From NCBI GenBank assembly GCA_936432065.2, contig OW386289.2, forward strand, positions 36,723,903 through 36,787,902: a DNA stretch of 64,000 bases, given 5' to 3'. Source of the stretch: Rutpela maculata (taxonomy: Eukaryota > Arthropoda > Insecta > Coleoptera > Cerambycidae). The position numbers and the translations under genes are program-made. Under the pieces are notes generated by a model. That model had not been told where the DNA came from. It ran no database searches and saw nothing but the letters and a program-made list of their open reading frames with translations. Positions 35,161-46,237 of the stretch are shown in pieces. Numbering within the stretch: the stretch's first letter is position 1; each line of letters opens with the position of its first letter.

Positions 35161-35650
35161 TACTACAATACATATTTATATATAACATGTTTAAATGATG
35201 ACATCACGCAACTTGATTCTATACAGATTCTATACATAAGGTGATTGTCTACAGCCCTCACGTACAACTTCACTGTTTCCTCCCAGCAACCAACTTGTGC
35301 CTAGTTGCTCATCTTTAAAGTGTGCAAGAGATTCATGTTTATGTTTTTCAAATGGAATATCTTGTTGTATTTACTATCATTCCAGAAGTGTAGTCATTAT
35401 TGATTGTCGTAATAAGTTTTCTAATATTGCAACGTAAATTATTACGTCTGCTGTTTAAAATTATGGATATAAGGAGTCATATATTGTTTTTTGTTATATA
35501 TTAGTCATGTCATATACTTAAACTAGTGATGTCATTTCTTCGTGTTTTATAAAACAATGTAAATCTGTTTAGTATAGAAATGAAAGATGTTGATTCATAT
35601 CTATCTTACTAAATAATGATTAGTAACCACTTTTCAGCACTTTTGGAAAC
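35161..35650. other. AT-rich spacer inside E2, no gene seen
   Basis: It lies between the last coding-like sequence and the right inverted repeat. Nothing else is supported. Confidence 0.45.
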
Positions 35651-35832
35651 GTGTTCAGCACCCTAAAAAACATGTAAAATGACACCTCACATGTCTATGC
35701 AGTGTATTTTCAATAAGCATCAAAGATGGCGTAGATTCTCCAAAATGGCCACTCCCCATTTTTTTTTAATCACTGGACAATTATCAACTATATCCAAGTA
35801 GGTGAATCTCTGGTAAATGAATGACATACAGA
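35651..35832 (-). repeat. Inverted repeat, partner of 30583-30759 (likely right TIR of E2)
   Basis: The inverse match to 30583-30759 covers about 180 bp. Removing the mariner-like element and the SINE from 30583-35832 leaves an element of about 2.5 kb. Confidence 0.8.
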
Positions 35833-37937
35833 AGTATGCTCAGCGGTTGTATTATATAGAAATAAGCGAAGTTGAAAACGAAGATGTTTTGTTGTTATTA
35901 TGAATTATGTGATTTAACAATAAGTTTATTTCTACAGAAATGTAATGTAATGTAACGTAATGTAATTTTTTACCTTCCATTTATAATTACAAACTTACAA
36001 TACTAGGTATTCAGGTACGATTTTTTTGTCTACAGAACAAAAACTATTAAAACTTATTTGAATTGAGTATTTTTTCAAAGAATTTGTAGAAGATCTCGAT
36101 AAACTTTTAAATAAAAAAAAACGTCAATTTCTAATCCATAAATATTTTAGTATTAGATTTTAGCAACACAATGCAAAAAGTCTCATTAAAGTTGATTCAT
36201 AGGAACTAGGTTTCAAGGTTTGTTAGTTTTCACGCGTAACGGCACTCCACTACCTGCTATTTTACCTTTTAATATTGTTTCACAAATTTTGGAAATTATT
36301 GGAACTATTGATATTGGTCGAAAATTGTTGGGGTGTACCGTGCGCTATTTTTGAGATTAGTATAAGCTTTGTGATCTTCAAATCATCAGGGTAGATATCC
36401 AAGTTTATGCACTAGTTAAAAACGGCTTAATTACTATATTTTTTATACTTTTACTCAAACATTCATAATACAGCGATTTATAGAATTCTTATTTTTTTAT
36501 TTATTTATAACCTATCTTACTGTATTGTGGCCCATATTTTCAAATTTAAATGCAGTTTAGCAGTTTAAATTTAAACTGCAGTTTGCGATTTATATCAGAA
36601 AATCTGGGTAACTTTGATATTATATTATATTATACTGATACTATATTTTCACCTATATTTACAAAATATTTGTTTTCCTGATTTGCATTTAAATTGACTG
36701 GAAAATATTTCTTTTTACTTCTCCTATTTTTGTATAATATCCCAATGTACTTTTGAAGAGTTACTATTTTGAGTAATAGTTACTTTTTGCTAACTTGATC
36801 TGTTTTTTTATAATAAGTTCTAAAAATGTTAAAATGTTCCTTTAAACTGCTTGTCACAAATATTATGATATAAATCTGATAGAAAGCACAAATATTCCCT
36901 TATTCTGTGCAATTCATTATTAAACCAATTGTTATTTGTATGTTTAGTTTTTTTTATCTACTTTATTTTACTTACGATAATGTTTGGTTTCCTTCATCGC
37001 TAATACTGACGAATACCTCCTTATCATTTTAATTATTGTTATAATGAATTAAACTGACAATTTGCTGAGCCATTACCTTCTAATTACCATTGCCGATAAG
37101 TGTATTGTCACTATTCCCCTTTTGTTTTTTATATTATTTCAACTGAGAATTCAACGCTATTTTTCATTGCTGTAAGCGACAACCAGGTAAACATTTTTCT
37201 TCTCTTTGTATTTGAATAACAAAACATTTTTTTAAATAAATTTATTTCATATTTACAATTATAAAAATCGTGAAGTTTCAACTAAAATAAAATACACAAA
37301 ATATAATACTTAAAAAAATATAGCTAATACATGAAGCATTTTTAAAAGATTTAGCGACTAGGGTACAGTAAATGGATTCTAACGACCTTATATTCAAATA
37401 ACTCTTTATCTAAAAATAGTCATTTTAAAAATAGCTACAGATCAATCACTATGTAATAGGTACGCAAGCACTTGGGGCCAGAATTAAATCATTACTCATG
37501 ATCTTTGTTCTCAGTTACGCTTATTAACGTAAATTTTACTCAATAAAAATGGGCCTTGATTTTGAAACAAGAAAATTAAGCAATACGCTTTGTTTTCTAT
37601 TCACTAGAAATAAATTCTGGCTGAAATATGCAGTTTACAATAATAAATATCTCTTTCAGATAATAATTTATTTTAAAAGAAAAACCTGACTTTGCAACTA
37701 ATTTTGGTACAGATATAATGGCATTTTAATATACAGGGTGCCCTAACATTATAGGCCAATATCTTTTCACAGTCTAAACATTCTATCACCATTTAATTCC
37801 AAATCCTCATGCTTAAGAAACTGTAAAATCGACATCGTTTCTATGATAAGTATCACTGAGCTTTCTTTTACGTTTTATTATAAAGTTAAATTTCATATAG
37901 ATCCAGTACCGTTTTTCACTTTTATCACCTTCCCAAG
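35833..37937. other. AT-rich, no gene seen
   Basis: No coding frame with a recognisable motif. TGTAATGTAATGTAACG repeats lie near 35940, a palindrome AGTTTAAATTTAAACT near 36560, and a lone Tc1-like terminus CAGGGTGCCCTAAC at about 37735 just before the hAT MITE. Confidence 0.5.
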
Positions 37938-38076
37938 CAGAGGCGGACTAACCGAGTGCGGGGCCCTAGGCTATTAATGCTTTGGGGCCCTTCCCATCTC
38001 ATAAGATAACATTTTTTGGAGATCAGACCAGATTACGCCCCCACTAAGATACGTTGTTTTGGCTAAATACTGAACA

Positions 38077-38144
<68 letters not shown>

Positions 38145-38803
38145 GCAAGTAGCTTCGTTACACTGGGCCTTGGTTGCGACTAGTCAAATCCAGATGCACA
38201 CAGTGGCGCAAAGACTGTGGAATGCGATGCGGAAGCAGACAAGAGCAAAAATGTTATATTTTTATATTTATTACAGATATGGGTCGAGGAAACATTCCAT
38301 AATATGATAAAAGTCTGTAAAAGTCATGTAAATAATATAATTGTATGCACTTATTTGATATCAAAATGAGTCTTGCATCATCACGAATAAGATTTCAACA
38401 TAAAATAGCCTATCCATATACCCAATGGAAAGTTAGAAGGAAAACTTCCTGGAAACTTTCCGTTTTGAAAACTCCGAAAGTTTCCAAGAAATTTTCCTTC
38501 CAGCTTTCCGTTGGGTATATTGATAGGCTATTTTATGGTGAAATCTGATTCGTGATGATGCAAGCTTCATTTTGATACCAAATAAGTGCATAAAATTATA
38601 TTATTTAGAAGACTTTTGCAGACTTTTATCAAATATGGAAAGTTTCCTCGACCCATCTCTGATTTATTATGTATACTGTCAATCATATCACAGAGCATAG
38701 TCATAATCATATCGTATTTGATTTTTAAGTCCGTTTTCATCATTCGGGGGCCCCTTCAGTATCCGGGGCCCTGGGCTTAAGCCCCCCCTTTAGTCCGCCT
38801 CTG
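37938..38803. mobile_element. hAT-type non-autonomous element (MITE), 866 bp
   Basis: CAGAGGCGGACTAA at the start mirrors TTAGTCCGCCTCTG at the end. An exact 8-bp duplication, TTCCCAAG, flanks it at 37930-37937 and 38804-38811. Eight-bp duplications and CAG-GGCGG-type ends are hAT hallmarks. It holds no transposase. Inside are an (AAT)n tract (about 38082-38143) and a long internal inverted repeat. Confidence 0.9.
38265..38665. repeat. Internal foldback of the hAT MITE, arms ~195 bp
   Basis: The left arm (about 38268-38463) and right arm (about 38475-38665) are inverse copies, sharing ATGGGTCGAGGAAAC, TATGCACTTATTTGATA and AATAGCCTATC. A transcript would fold into a nearly 200-bp stem. Confidence 0.8.
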
Positions 38804-40017
38804 TTCCCAAGACATTTCCTTGTCAGGAAACAGTTAACTGCATTTTTACAGGCGGTTAAATTCTTTTCATCTTTTTCAGTGTCCGTCGTTTTGAATTTTT
38901 AAGCTTTAACAGCTCTTTATCAGAGAATCCTGAAATCACTATGTATCAAATTTATTGTAAATTTGCAAAAATATTGCAATTACCGCAGCCATTCTGAATT
39001 CGCTATCAGCTGTTCCTAAAACAACCCAACTACCATTCTAATGCAACTCCGGCGAAATCTGATTTTTTTTATCACATAATTAAATTTTTGTCACTAGCGA
39101 CTCCGCCATATTCTCGACTAAGAACGTTTTGTTTCCAATTTTTGCTTAAAAATACATTTGAGTTCATTATTTGTTTATTTTTACACCGACCTCAACATCG
39201 ATACTAAAGTTCAGTTAACTGGACAATGGTGAAATTTTATTTCATAATTTTTAACGACCTTTTTTAATGGCGTTTCAATTCGTTTTCATAAATTTTAAAT
39301 ATATTATATGGTTCAAGTGATCCATTACTTCGCATTTCTTTAGTTTAAATGGTAACATTTGTGGACAACGATATAACTGAAATAAACGTATTATTTTAGA
39401 TATAGAGTTTTTTAATACAATCTCATTGTAATGATATTTTGCAGCTTCTGTATTAGCTATAACACAGCTCTACAAAGAAAAAGAGTTCTGTGCAAAACAT
39501 GAAAACATGATATTTCCATTTATTTTGAGCCGTAGAATACGAATATAACATTATAATTGTTCTAGCAAATCACAATTTATTTCCTAACCTCAAAAAATGG
39601 CTCAAAATCATTAAAAATCTCAATTGTAAGAATGGTAAAGTAACGAATATTTAAAAAATATCTTGTACTTTGAGCTGTAAAATATGAATATGACATCAGA
39701 ATTTTTCTAGCAAATCACATTTTTATTCCATCCTCAAAGTTTCCATGTTTTTAATGTCTGTGTGACAGCTGCAATAGAGAAAATCATTATAAGAGAAAGA
39801 AATGACAACCAGATCTTCTTTTGAAACGAACTCACGTATCGTTATTGCAACATCATTGGTTCACTCATCAAATGTTCTTCTTCCACCTCATTATATCAAA
39901 CTCGGTTTTATGAAACAGTTTGTGAAAGCTTTGGATAATAAAGAGGAATGTTTCAAATATATAGAACAGAAAGGACCCCACACCTTTCTTATGGAAATGG
40001 GTATCGGTATTTTTTTT
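38804..40017. other. AT-rich, no gene seen; part of a dispersed repeat
   Basis: Positions about 39470-39740 match, inverted, 42320-42545 (blocks GAGCCGTAGAATACGAATAT and TTAAAAAATAT). A 72-codon frame at 39802 shows no motif. Confidence 0.5.
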
Positions 40018-40364
40018 TAAATTCAGGGAAAATGTAGGTCGTCATGCTGATCAATAGTCTCAATGAGCACACTGTCAGAAATGCGATTTTCATGTAATTG
40101 CCGTCCAAAAGTGACTATTTGCTACTAAGGTATATGTATCTCATTTATCTATAGCAATTTTTTTTATAGCTTTTAAGAAACGTCTAGTACATAAAAGTAG
40201 TCTAATTAAACTAAAAAAGCTATAAAAAAATTGCTATAGATCTATAAATAAGATATTTACTTTAGTCGCAAATATTCAATTACACCATGAAAGTCGCATT
40301 TCTGAGAGTTGTGCCCATTGAGATTTCTTATCAGCATGACATGACCTACATTTTCGCGGAATTT
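40018..40364. mobile_element. Foldback element, ~330 bp
   Basis: The two halves are inverse copies for nearly their full length: AAATTC...GAAAATGTAGGTC at the left against ACCTACATTTTC...GAATTT at the right, meeting near 40195 around CTATAGCAATTTTTTT. No clear target duplication is visible. Confidence 0.75.
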
Positions 40365-40955
40365 AAACTGTATTTACTTTTCATAATAAATTTGTGGTTT
40401 CTCTCATTTTAAATAAAGCAACTTAGAAATGCCTGAAATGCCTATGTTTACAGAAAGCAAAGTAATAAAAAATATATCTACTCGCCTACTCCTACTGCTT
40501 GAAAAAATAATAAAATAAACGCTTAATAAAAAGAAAATGTTTTAAATTTTATTTATTACTTAATTTTAATGCTGCATTTATTCAAAAATTGTACTCATCC
40601 GGGAGTTCCCCCCCCCCCATGATAGAAAGATAAATCCACCCTTGATATGAACTTATAGCTGCATTTATTAGATTCACATATTGACGATTTCCCAGAAAAT
40701 CTTGGAGATTATAGTAAAGAGCAGGGTGAAAGATTCCATCAAGATATTATGGTAATGGAGCGTCATTATCAAGGTAGATTGGATATAAATATGGCGGCAG
40801 ATTTTTGTTGGATGTTGAAACGAAGAATTGTTGAATGTTGAAACGAGAATACAACAGATATTAATAAAGACAGGAATAAAGAGAAAGAAGGTTCCACTAT
40901 ATAGAAAATTTGATTGTAAAAGAATTCGATATCATAAAAAGGAACTAGAAAAGGA
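40365..40955. other. AT-rich spacer, no gene seen
   Basis: It holds a C-run near 40605. No motif or repeat that I can place. Confidence 0.45.
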
Positions 40956-42140
40956 ATTAGTTTTTGGACATTCTAAATGTTGTGATACCAAGCATATGCA
41001 GTCCCGGATAAATCCGCAAAATCTGTCGTAAACACTTTGTTGTTATATTTTCAACATTATGGTACCCCATTAAGAATCCATTGCGATTACGGTGGCGAAT
41101 TTGACAACCGCTTGCTCAAAGATCTCTGCACCCTCTACGACATAAAATTAACTTATTCAAGCGTAGGACATCCCCAATCGAACGGATCCATAGAAATATT
41201 TCATGCTACTTTAGCCGAAATGATAAGAATCCACAAAACTGAAAACCCAAACGAACATCGTTTCACGATTTTACCATATGCGGTAGTATGCTACAATAAT
41301 TCGGTCAATAAGACACATGGTTTTACTCCATATGAACTTATATTTGGACATACGTCTAACAGACCACCTGAAACCTTATATAACCAGAAAGAACTAATAA
41401 CTAAATATGTCAGACATTTGAACAATAGAATATCCCACTACTATAAAATAGCCCGTAGTCGAACGCAAACTCAAAAGGAGAAAGCGAAAGTTCGCTTTGA
41501 TAGAAATATTCCCCAAAAACGACCCGAATACAAAATAGGTGACTTAGTTTACGTAAAAGAATCACAAATCAAAAATTGTGAAAAAAAATATATATATGCA
41601 AAAAAAATGAAAAAGACCATCACCCTCTCTAGGGATTCGAACACACAACCTTTGGGTTGCAAGGCTGAAGCTGAAGCTGAACACAAATTTATTTATATTA
41701 GAGTGCCTCCCCGAAGCCTGGCCACTGGACCTTCACACATAACTACAAAAATTGTCTGTAATGTATATCATTCGAGAATTATATTTCAACGGATTATGTA
41801 TATACAAATGTATAAACAAAAATATATATATATATAGAATAACATTTCGTAAGATTTCTATTTAAGTACAAGTGACAAAAATTAAGAATTTTTTTTTATT
41901 TAAATGATTAATAACTTTTTTATTTACTGATTGATTTTTTTCAAACACAATTAGGGTTCTCTTCCTCTAGCTAACGCCAACTTACTTTCCAAGTTTCAGT
42001 ACAATCGGACTTTCTCTCTTAAGTTATCGTGCTTACAAGAAACGTGACGGATGGACAGACGGACGGACGAACAGACGGACATTTTGAAAGTTGTTCAGAA
42101 TTCGTTCACTTACATAATGACGCTTCGCTTTTGCGAGGAG
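40956..42140 (+). repeat. Interspersed repeat, copy 2, carrying a captured pol fragment
   Basis: Same family as 6824-7530. The left block (GTTTTTGGACATTCTAAAT...TGATACCA) and the following TTGTGAAAA block are adjacent in copy 1 but are separated here by 585 bp of errantivirus integrase sequence. The tRNA-like box is at about 41627-41720 and is disrupted by AAGCTG repeats. The minisatellite has shrunk to a few units. Confidence 0.7.
40991..41575 (+). pseudogene. Captured integrase fragment of the same errantivirus family
   Basis: An open frame matches pol of elements 1 and 2 from just before the second catalytic Asp (HCDYGGEFD) through SNGSIE to KESQIKN, where it ends abruptly. The downstream frame to 41837 is repeat sequence. 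At the catalytic Glu region it reads GSIEIFHA where the others read GSIERFHA. No LTR is present, so this is a DNA patch rather than an insertion by the element itself. Confidence 0.85.
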
Positions 42141-42948
42141 TATAATGAGAAGAAGAATGAGATTTTCCATGCTTTACTGTTTTCTCTTAGATTCTTTCAA
42201 AATAATAATATTTATATAGCTTTACTTCAGCTATTTAAGTTCCAATGAATCCAAAAACACGGGAATATCGTATTTTAGATACTTTCTATAATATGCATAA
42301 CGTTGCCATTTTATATAGTAAAGATTTTTGATGATTTTAAATCATTTTTTGAGGTTAAAAAAAGTGTGATTTGCTAGTGATTCTGATATCATACTCGTGT
42401 TCTATGGCGCAAGGTATATGGGGGGTATTCTTATTTCAGATATTTTTTAAATATTCGTTACCGTACCATATTCGTATTCTACGGCTCAAAATGCAATGAC
42501 AATATCATGTTTTTATGTTTCGCACAGAACTTATTTTCTTTTGTGGAGTTATGAATGGGTGAAATAGCTTTAAGAACAAATACCTCTAGCTAAGCTAATA
42601 CTTCCTATAATTAATTTTAAGGCGTCTGTCCACAGTATTTCCCAATCTCTTCTGACACACAGTCGAAAACGTCGTAGGCAATAGTACAAGTTTTACCATG
42701 TTCTGAAAAATAAAATAAATATATTAAATCAATTTGGTTCTACCTATGTTATATGCAATTAAAAATTGAGAAATCGAGGTCGCATATGTAACAACGCACA
42801 ATTCAGTCTGATAAAAATTACGTAAGTTGTGTTACATACTCAAATCATAATGCATTTTTAATTGTGGGAAATACTTAACTCCTGTTACCTCTGGATGATA
42901 ATTTCATTCATAAATTCATATTGTTTTATTACACATTGTTACAGTTTT
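42141..42948. other. AT-rich, no gene seen; inverse partner of the repeat at 39470
   Basis: Positions 42320-42545 are the inverse match of 39470-39740. Nothing else is supported. Confidence 0.5.
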
Positions 42949-43555
42949 ACTTCTATGTCCAGTGGAAGTATAGTAACGCAAAAAAAAATTTTTATTATTG
43001 AAATAGGCTTAGAATGTCATGAAACGAGATTTTAAGTTTAAGCAAAAAAAATTATGTCTGTTGTTCTGTTTATCTGTCTGTAACTTTTTTTGTGTACACG
43101 ATTACTCTGGAACCGTTAAGATATAGACTTGAAATTTAGTACACGTATGTATTTTAACGATATCTGGAACTAGATTATATTTTGATCTTATTCCGTTGAA
43201 GGGTTGAGGGGTAAATTGGAGTAAATAAGTAAATCAAGCAAGTAATAGTTCACAAAATTGGTATTTAGTATATATAAGAGAAGCTACCCCACCCCGTTAT
43301 TAAAGGGGGTGAAAAAACAAATTGTGATTTAGTGTGTGTACAAGAACCAAAGGCCTCAAAATTTTTTTTTACTTCCACTACCATTCCTCTTTCACCACCC
43401 CCGATGTACCACTACCGATGTGGTACATCGTTTTATGGGTTTTTGGGGTAGACGATTTCAAATATTATATTATTAAAGTTCCATAAACAATTATTTCCAC
43501 ATACAAAATTTTTTTCGTTGTGAGAGACTTGGATAGAACATCTGGATGTGGAAGT
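42949..43555. mobile_element. MITE-like repeat, copy 2
   Basis: Starts ACTTCTATGTCCAG and ends CTGGATGTGGAAGT, with an interior like 16986-17557. The left TIR has two changes relative to copy 1. Confidence 0.75.
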
Positions 43556-44680
43556 AGTGATTCTTTGGGCAGCGGTTTTTTTTTATTACTAACGATTGAT
43601 ACCAAGTGTTTAATTGAATTATTTGTCAAGGAAAAATATGCACACGTTTCCATTCCCTTCCGACGAAAGTATGTATTGATAAGACAAATCTGAAATTAAT
43701 CCCCAAAAATTAGTTTGATTCCTCTAGCACGTATACTTAAGAACCATTTTCTCGATAACTAAAACAGATATTTGAATTCCGTGAAAGGTATTCACTAAAA
43801 TATATAAATGACCAGTTCTGATAAAAATGGTCATTTTTACAATTTGAAGTATAAGTGACGTTGCAATGCAAAGAAATTGTTCGATCTTAGGAACCTTGAA
43901 ATAAGATAATAAGAATCGAACAATCACCAATTTTCGAGATATTTGAATTTTAATATAATTTTTTAAATATAAAAATCGCTTTCTTTAAATAAATTTTAGA
44001 CGATAAGTCCTTTGGAACATTTTTCGTAGTGAATTAGACTGATTTAGATAGTAATGAAACAAATTTATTTCAAAACCTAATTTTTTCGAGTAAAGCAAAG
44101 GTAACTGCTATTTTGAAAATTAAAAATTTTGACATTTCTGTGTATTATGTATTGTCTAATATCTGGGTTATGTTTTTGTTATATGTTCAACTGACTTTTA
44201 TACTGTAAATTGTAGACATAAAAAAGCATATTGAAGTTCAAATATCTAGAGGACCAGTGATTTTTCAAAAATTATTGGTTAGAATATCCCCATCCTATCA
44301 CATGCACTTCTTTTAAAGATTCCTGGGATCAAATCATTCCTTTGCATCCCAGCACAATCTACAACTCAATTTGTAATACGACAATATTTACTCAAAACTG
44401 AAGTCATTTATATATTCTAGTGGATATCTTTCACTTAATTTATTCTTTTAGCTATCGAGAAAATGGCCCCGGGAGTTTTAAATGGGGCACCCTGCATATT
44501 TCGAGAATAAATAATTAAGAATGCATTCAAATGTTTGTATAGTGTTTTATCGATAATTTTAATTATTTAAATTTCGGTTGTCTTGATGAAAATACATCGA
44601 TGTAGATCAAATCGGGCCAGTTTCTTTTCCATTGCTTTCTGTGGTGCTTTATCGATCATTTTTTAAATTATGGTGATTTA
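43556..44680. other. AT-rich spacer with a 41-bp copy of RTE coding sequence
   Basis: Positions 44140-44180 are identical to 45000-45040, inside the RTE fragment. A block at about 44590-44670 (ACATCGAT, CAAATCGGGC) recurs at 45140-45230 on the other side of that fragment. No gene. Confidence 0.6.
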
Positions 44681-44689
44681 TGATATCAT

Positions 44690-45125
44690 CATCATCATCA
44701 GTTAGCTCAATGTGCATCCCCTGCTGAACATAGGCCTCCCGCAGTCCATTCCATCATCTGCGATCACATGCTGCGCTCATCTAGCTCGTCTCTATCCATC
44801 TTATATCATCCGCCTATCTTGTTGGTAGGCGTTGGTAGACTAGTCTCTTTAATATTTATTCTGCTTCGTCAATTAAGACAATATCGTCCGCGAATCGTAG
44901 ATGGTTAGCCTATGGCCGTTGATGTTTACGCCGATGTGTTCAAAATCGATTTTTTTTTAACATATATGTTCTAAAAGCGTTGCGAAAGGTTTTGGGGATG
45001 TGTATTATGTATTGTCTAATATCTGGGTTATGTTTTTGTTCACCTTGTCTCACGCTTCTATCTATTTGAAAGTCTTCGATATAGTCATATATTTTTACGC
45101 AAGCATTTGCTTGCCCGTACATTTA
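44690..45125 (-). pseudogene. RTE-like non-LTR retrotransposon fragment
   Basis: On the minus strand: MYGQANACVKIYDY...IDRSVRQG (compare the RTE RT block ending VRQG) at 45122-44960, GVNINGHRL followed one frame over by LRFADDIVLI (RT active site) near 44900, and after a deletion the 3' end with GGGAGGCCTATGTTCAGCA and a GATGATGAT tail at about 44690-44760. Such ends are common in insect RTE elements. It is frameshifted and internally deleted. Confidence 0.7.
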
Positions 45126-46229
45126 GGAAATGGATAGAAGAAAATACATCGATAAGGTTCAAATCGGGCAGTTTATGCTCCTCTGCTTTCTCTGTGTTTT
45201 GTCGATATTATTTTTAATTATGATGGTTTCGGATATGGATCAATGAAAATAGATCGAAAGTAAATTTAACCACTTTATATTTCGTTGGTTTCTAATGGTA
45301 TTTTATTGACAATTTTTTTATGTATGCGAGCAGATCGATTAGTTAAATCCATTTTGGGATTAGGTTCAGTCAATTTGTGTTCCAATTTTTTAGTATATCT
45401 GCATACAAATCAATGTAATAAGATTCATTGGGATCAGATAGGGCGAGTGGTGAGGTAATTGTTCTATTTATGTACTTTTCAGATATACCAGGCATCTTGT
45501 AGAGATAGAAAAACTAGAAGGACCGATAGAGTTTGGCTGAATATTTTCGAATCTGGAAGGCTGTTCGATGCCAAAATCGAATGGTGAACGTGGGTAAGTT
45601 TGGCCCTTTAAAAAAGTCAGCATAGCATAATTTTTTCTTTATGTTACAAAGAAGACAGTTCCCTGTGAGATTAGAGTTTTCTATTACGACAAACGAGGTC
45701 AGATAGGGTTAGGTCTTGGATAAAGTTGATAAAGTATATTTGTCTCAAGCAGTATTCAGTCGGGGATAGTTGTATGTAGAGTGTTCCAGAGTCAAGTCAT
45801 TTAGTGACGTTAACGTGTAGGTTTTGATGAAGAGGGATAGTAGGATACTATGTGCAAATAGGATGGTTGTATATAGAGTGTTCCAGAATCAAGTCATTTA
45901 GCGACGTTAACGTGTAAGTTTTGATGAAGAGGGACAGTGGGATACTATTCCGAAAGTGTCTTCAAAAATACTTTTTAAAACCGTAGTTCAAGGAGTGCAT
46001 TTGCCACCATTTCATTTTGCAATAAGACCACTGTAGGTTTAAATATCACAAAAAATTGATGCAAATACATCTTTTGCGCCGTTAATTTTCCAACAGGTTA
46101 TAATTAGTATATTAGTTGCTATTTAATGACTGTTTGTTATTTAATATTAAATTTTAATTTAAGTAATTAAGTTCAATAAATAACAGTAGTAATACACCAC
46201 TTTAATTAATGTAATTATGATTACACTGC
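45126..46229. other. Spacer with a 97-bp tandem duplication
   Basis: GTTGTATGTAGAGTGTTCCAG at 45769 recurs with minor changes at 45866, and the match continues through AAGTCATTTAG, GACGTTAACGTG and GATGAAGAGGGA. There is no coding signal. Confidence 0.6.
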
Positions 46230-46237
46230 ATTTATCA

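Noticed and set aside
37735..37760. Tc1-like terminus CAGGGTGCCC as a complete element
   Set aside because: No matching inverse end with TA was found nearby, so only a possible terminus can be noted.
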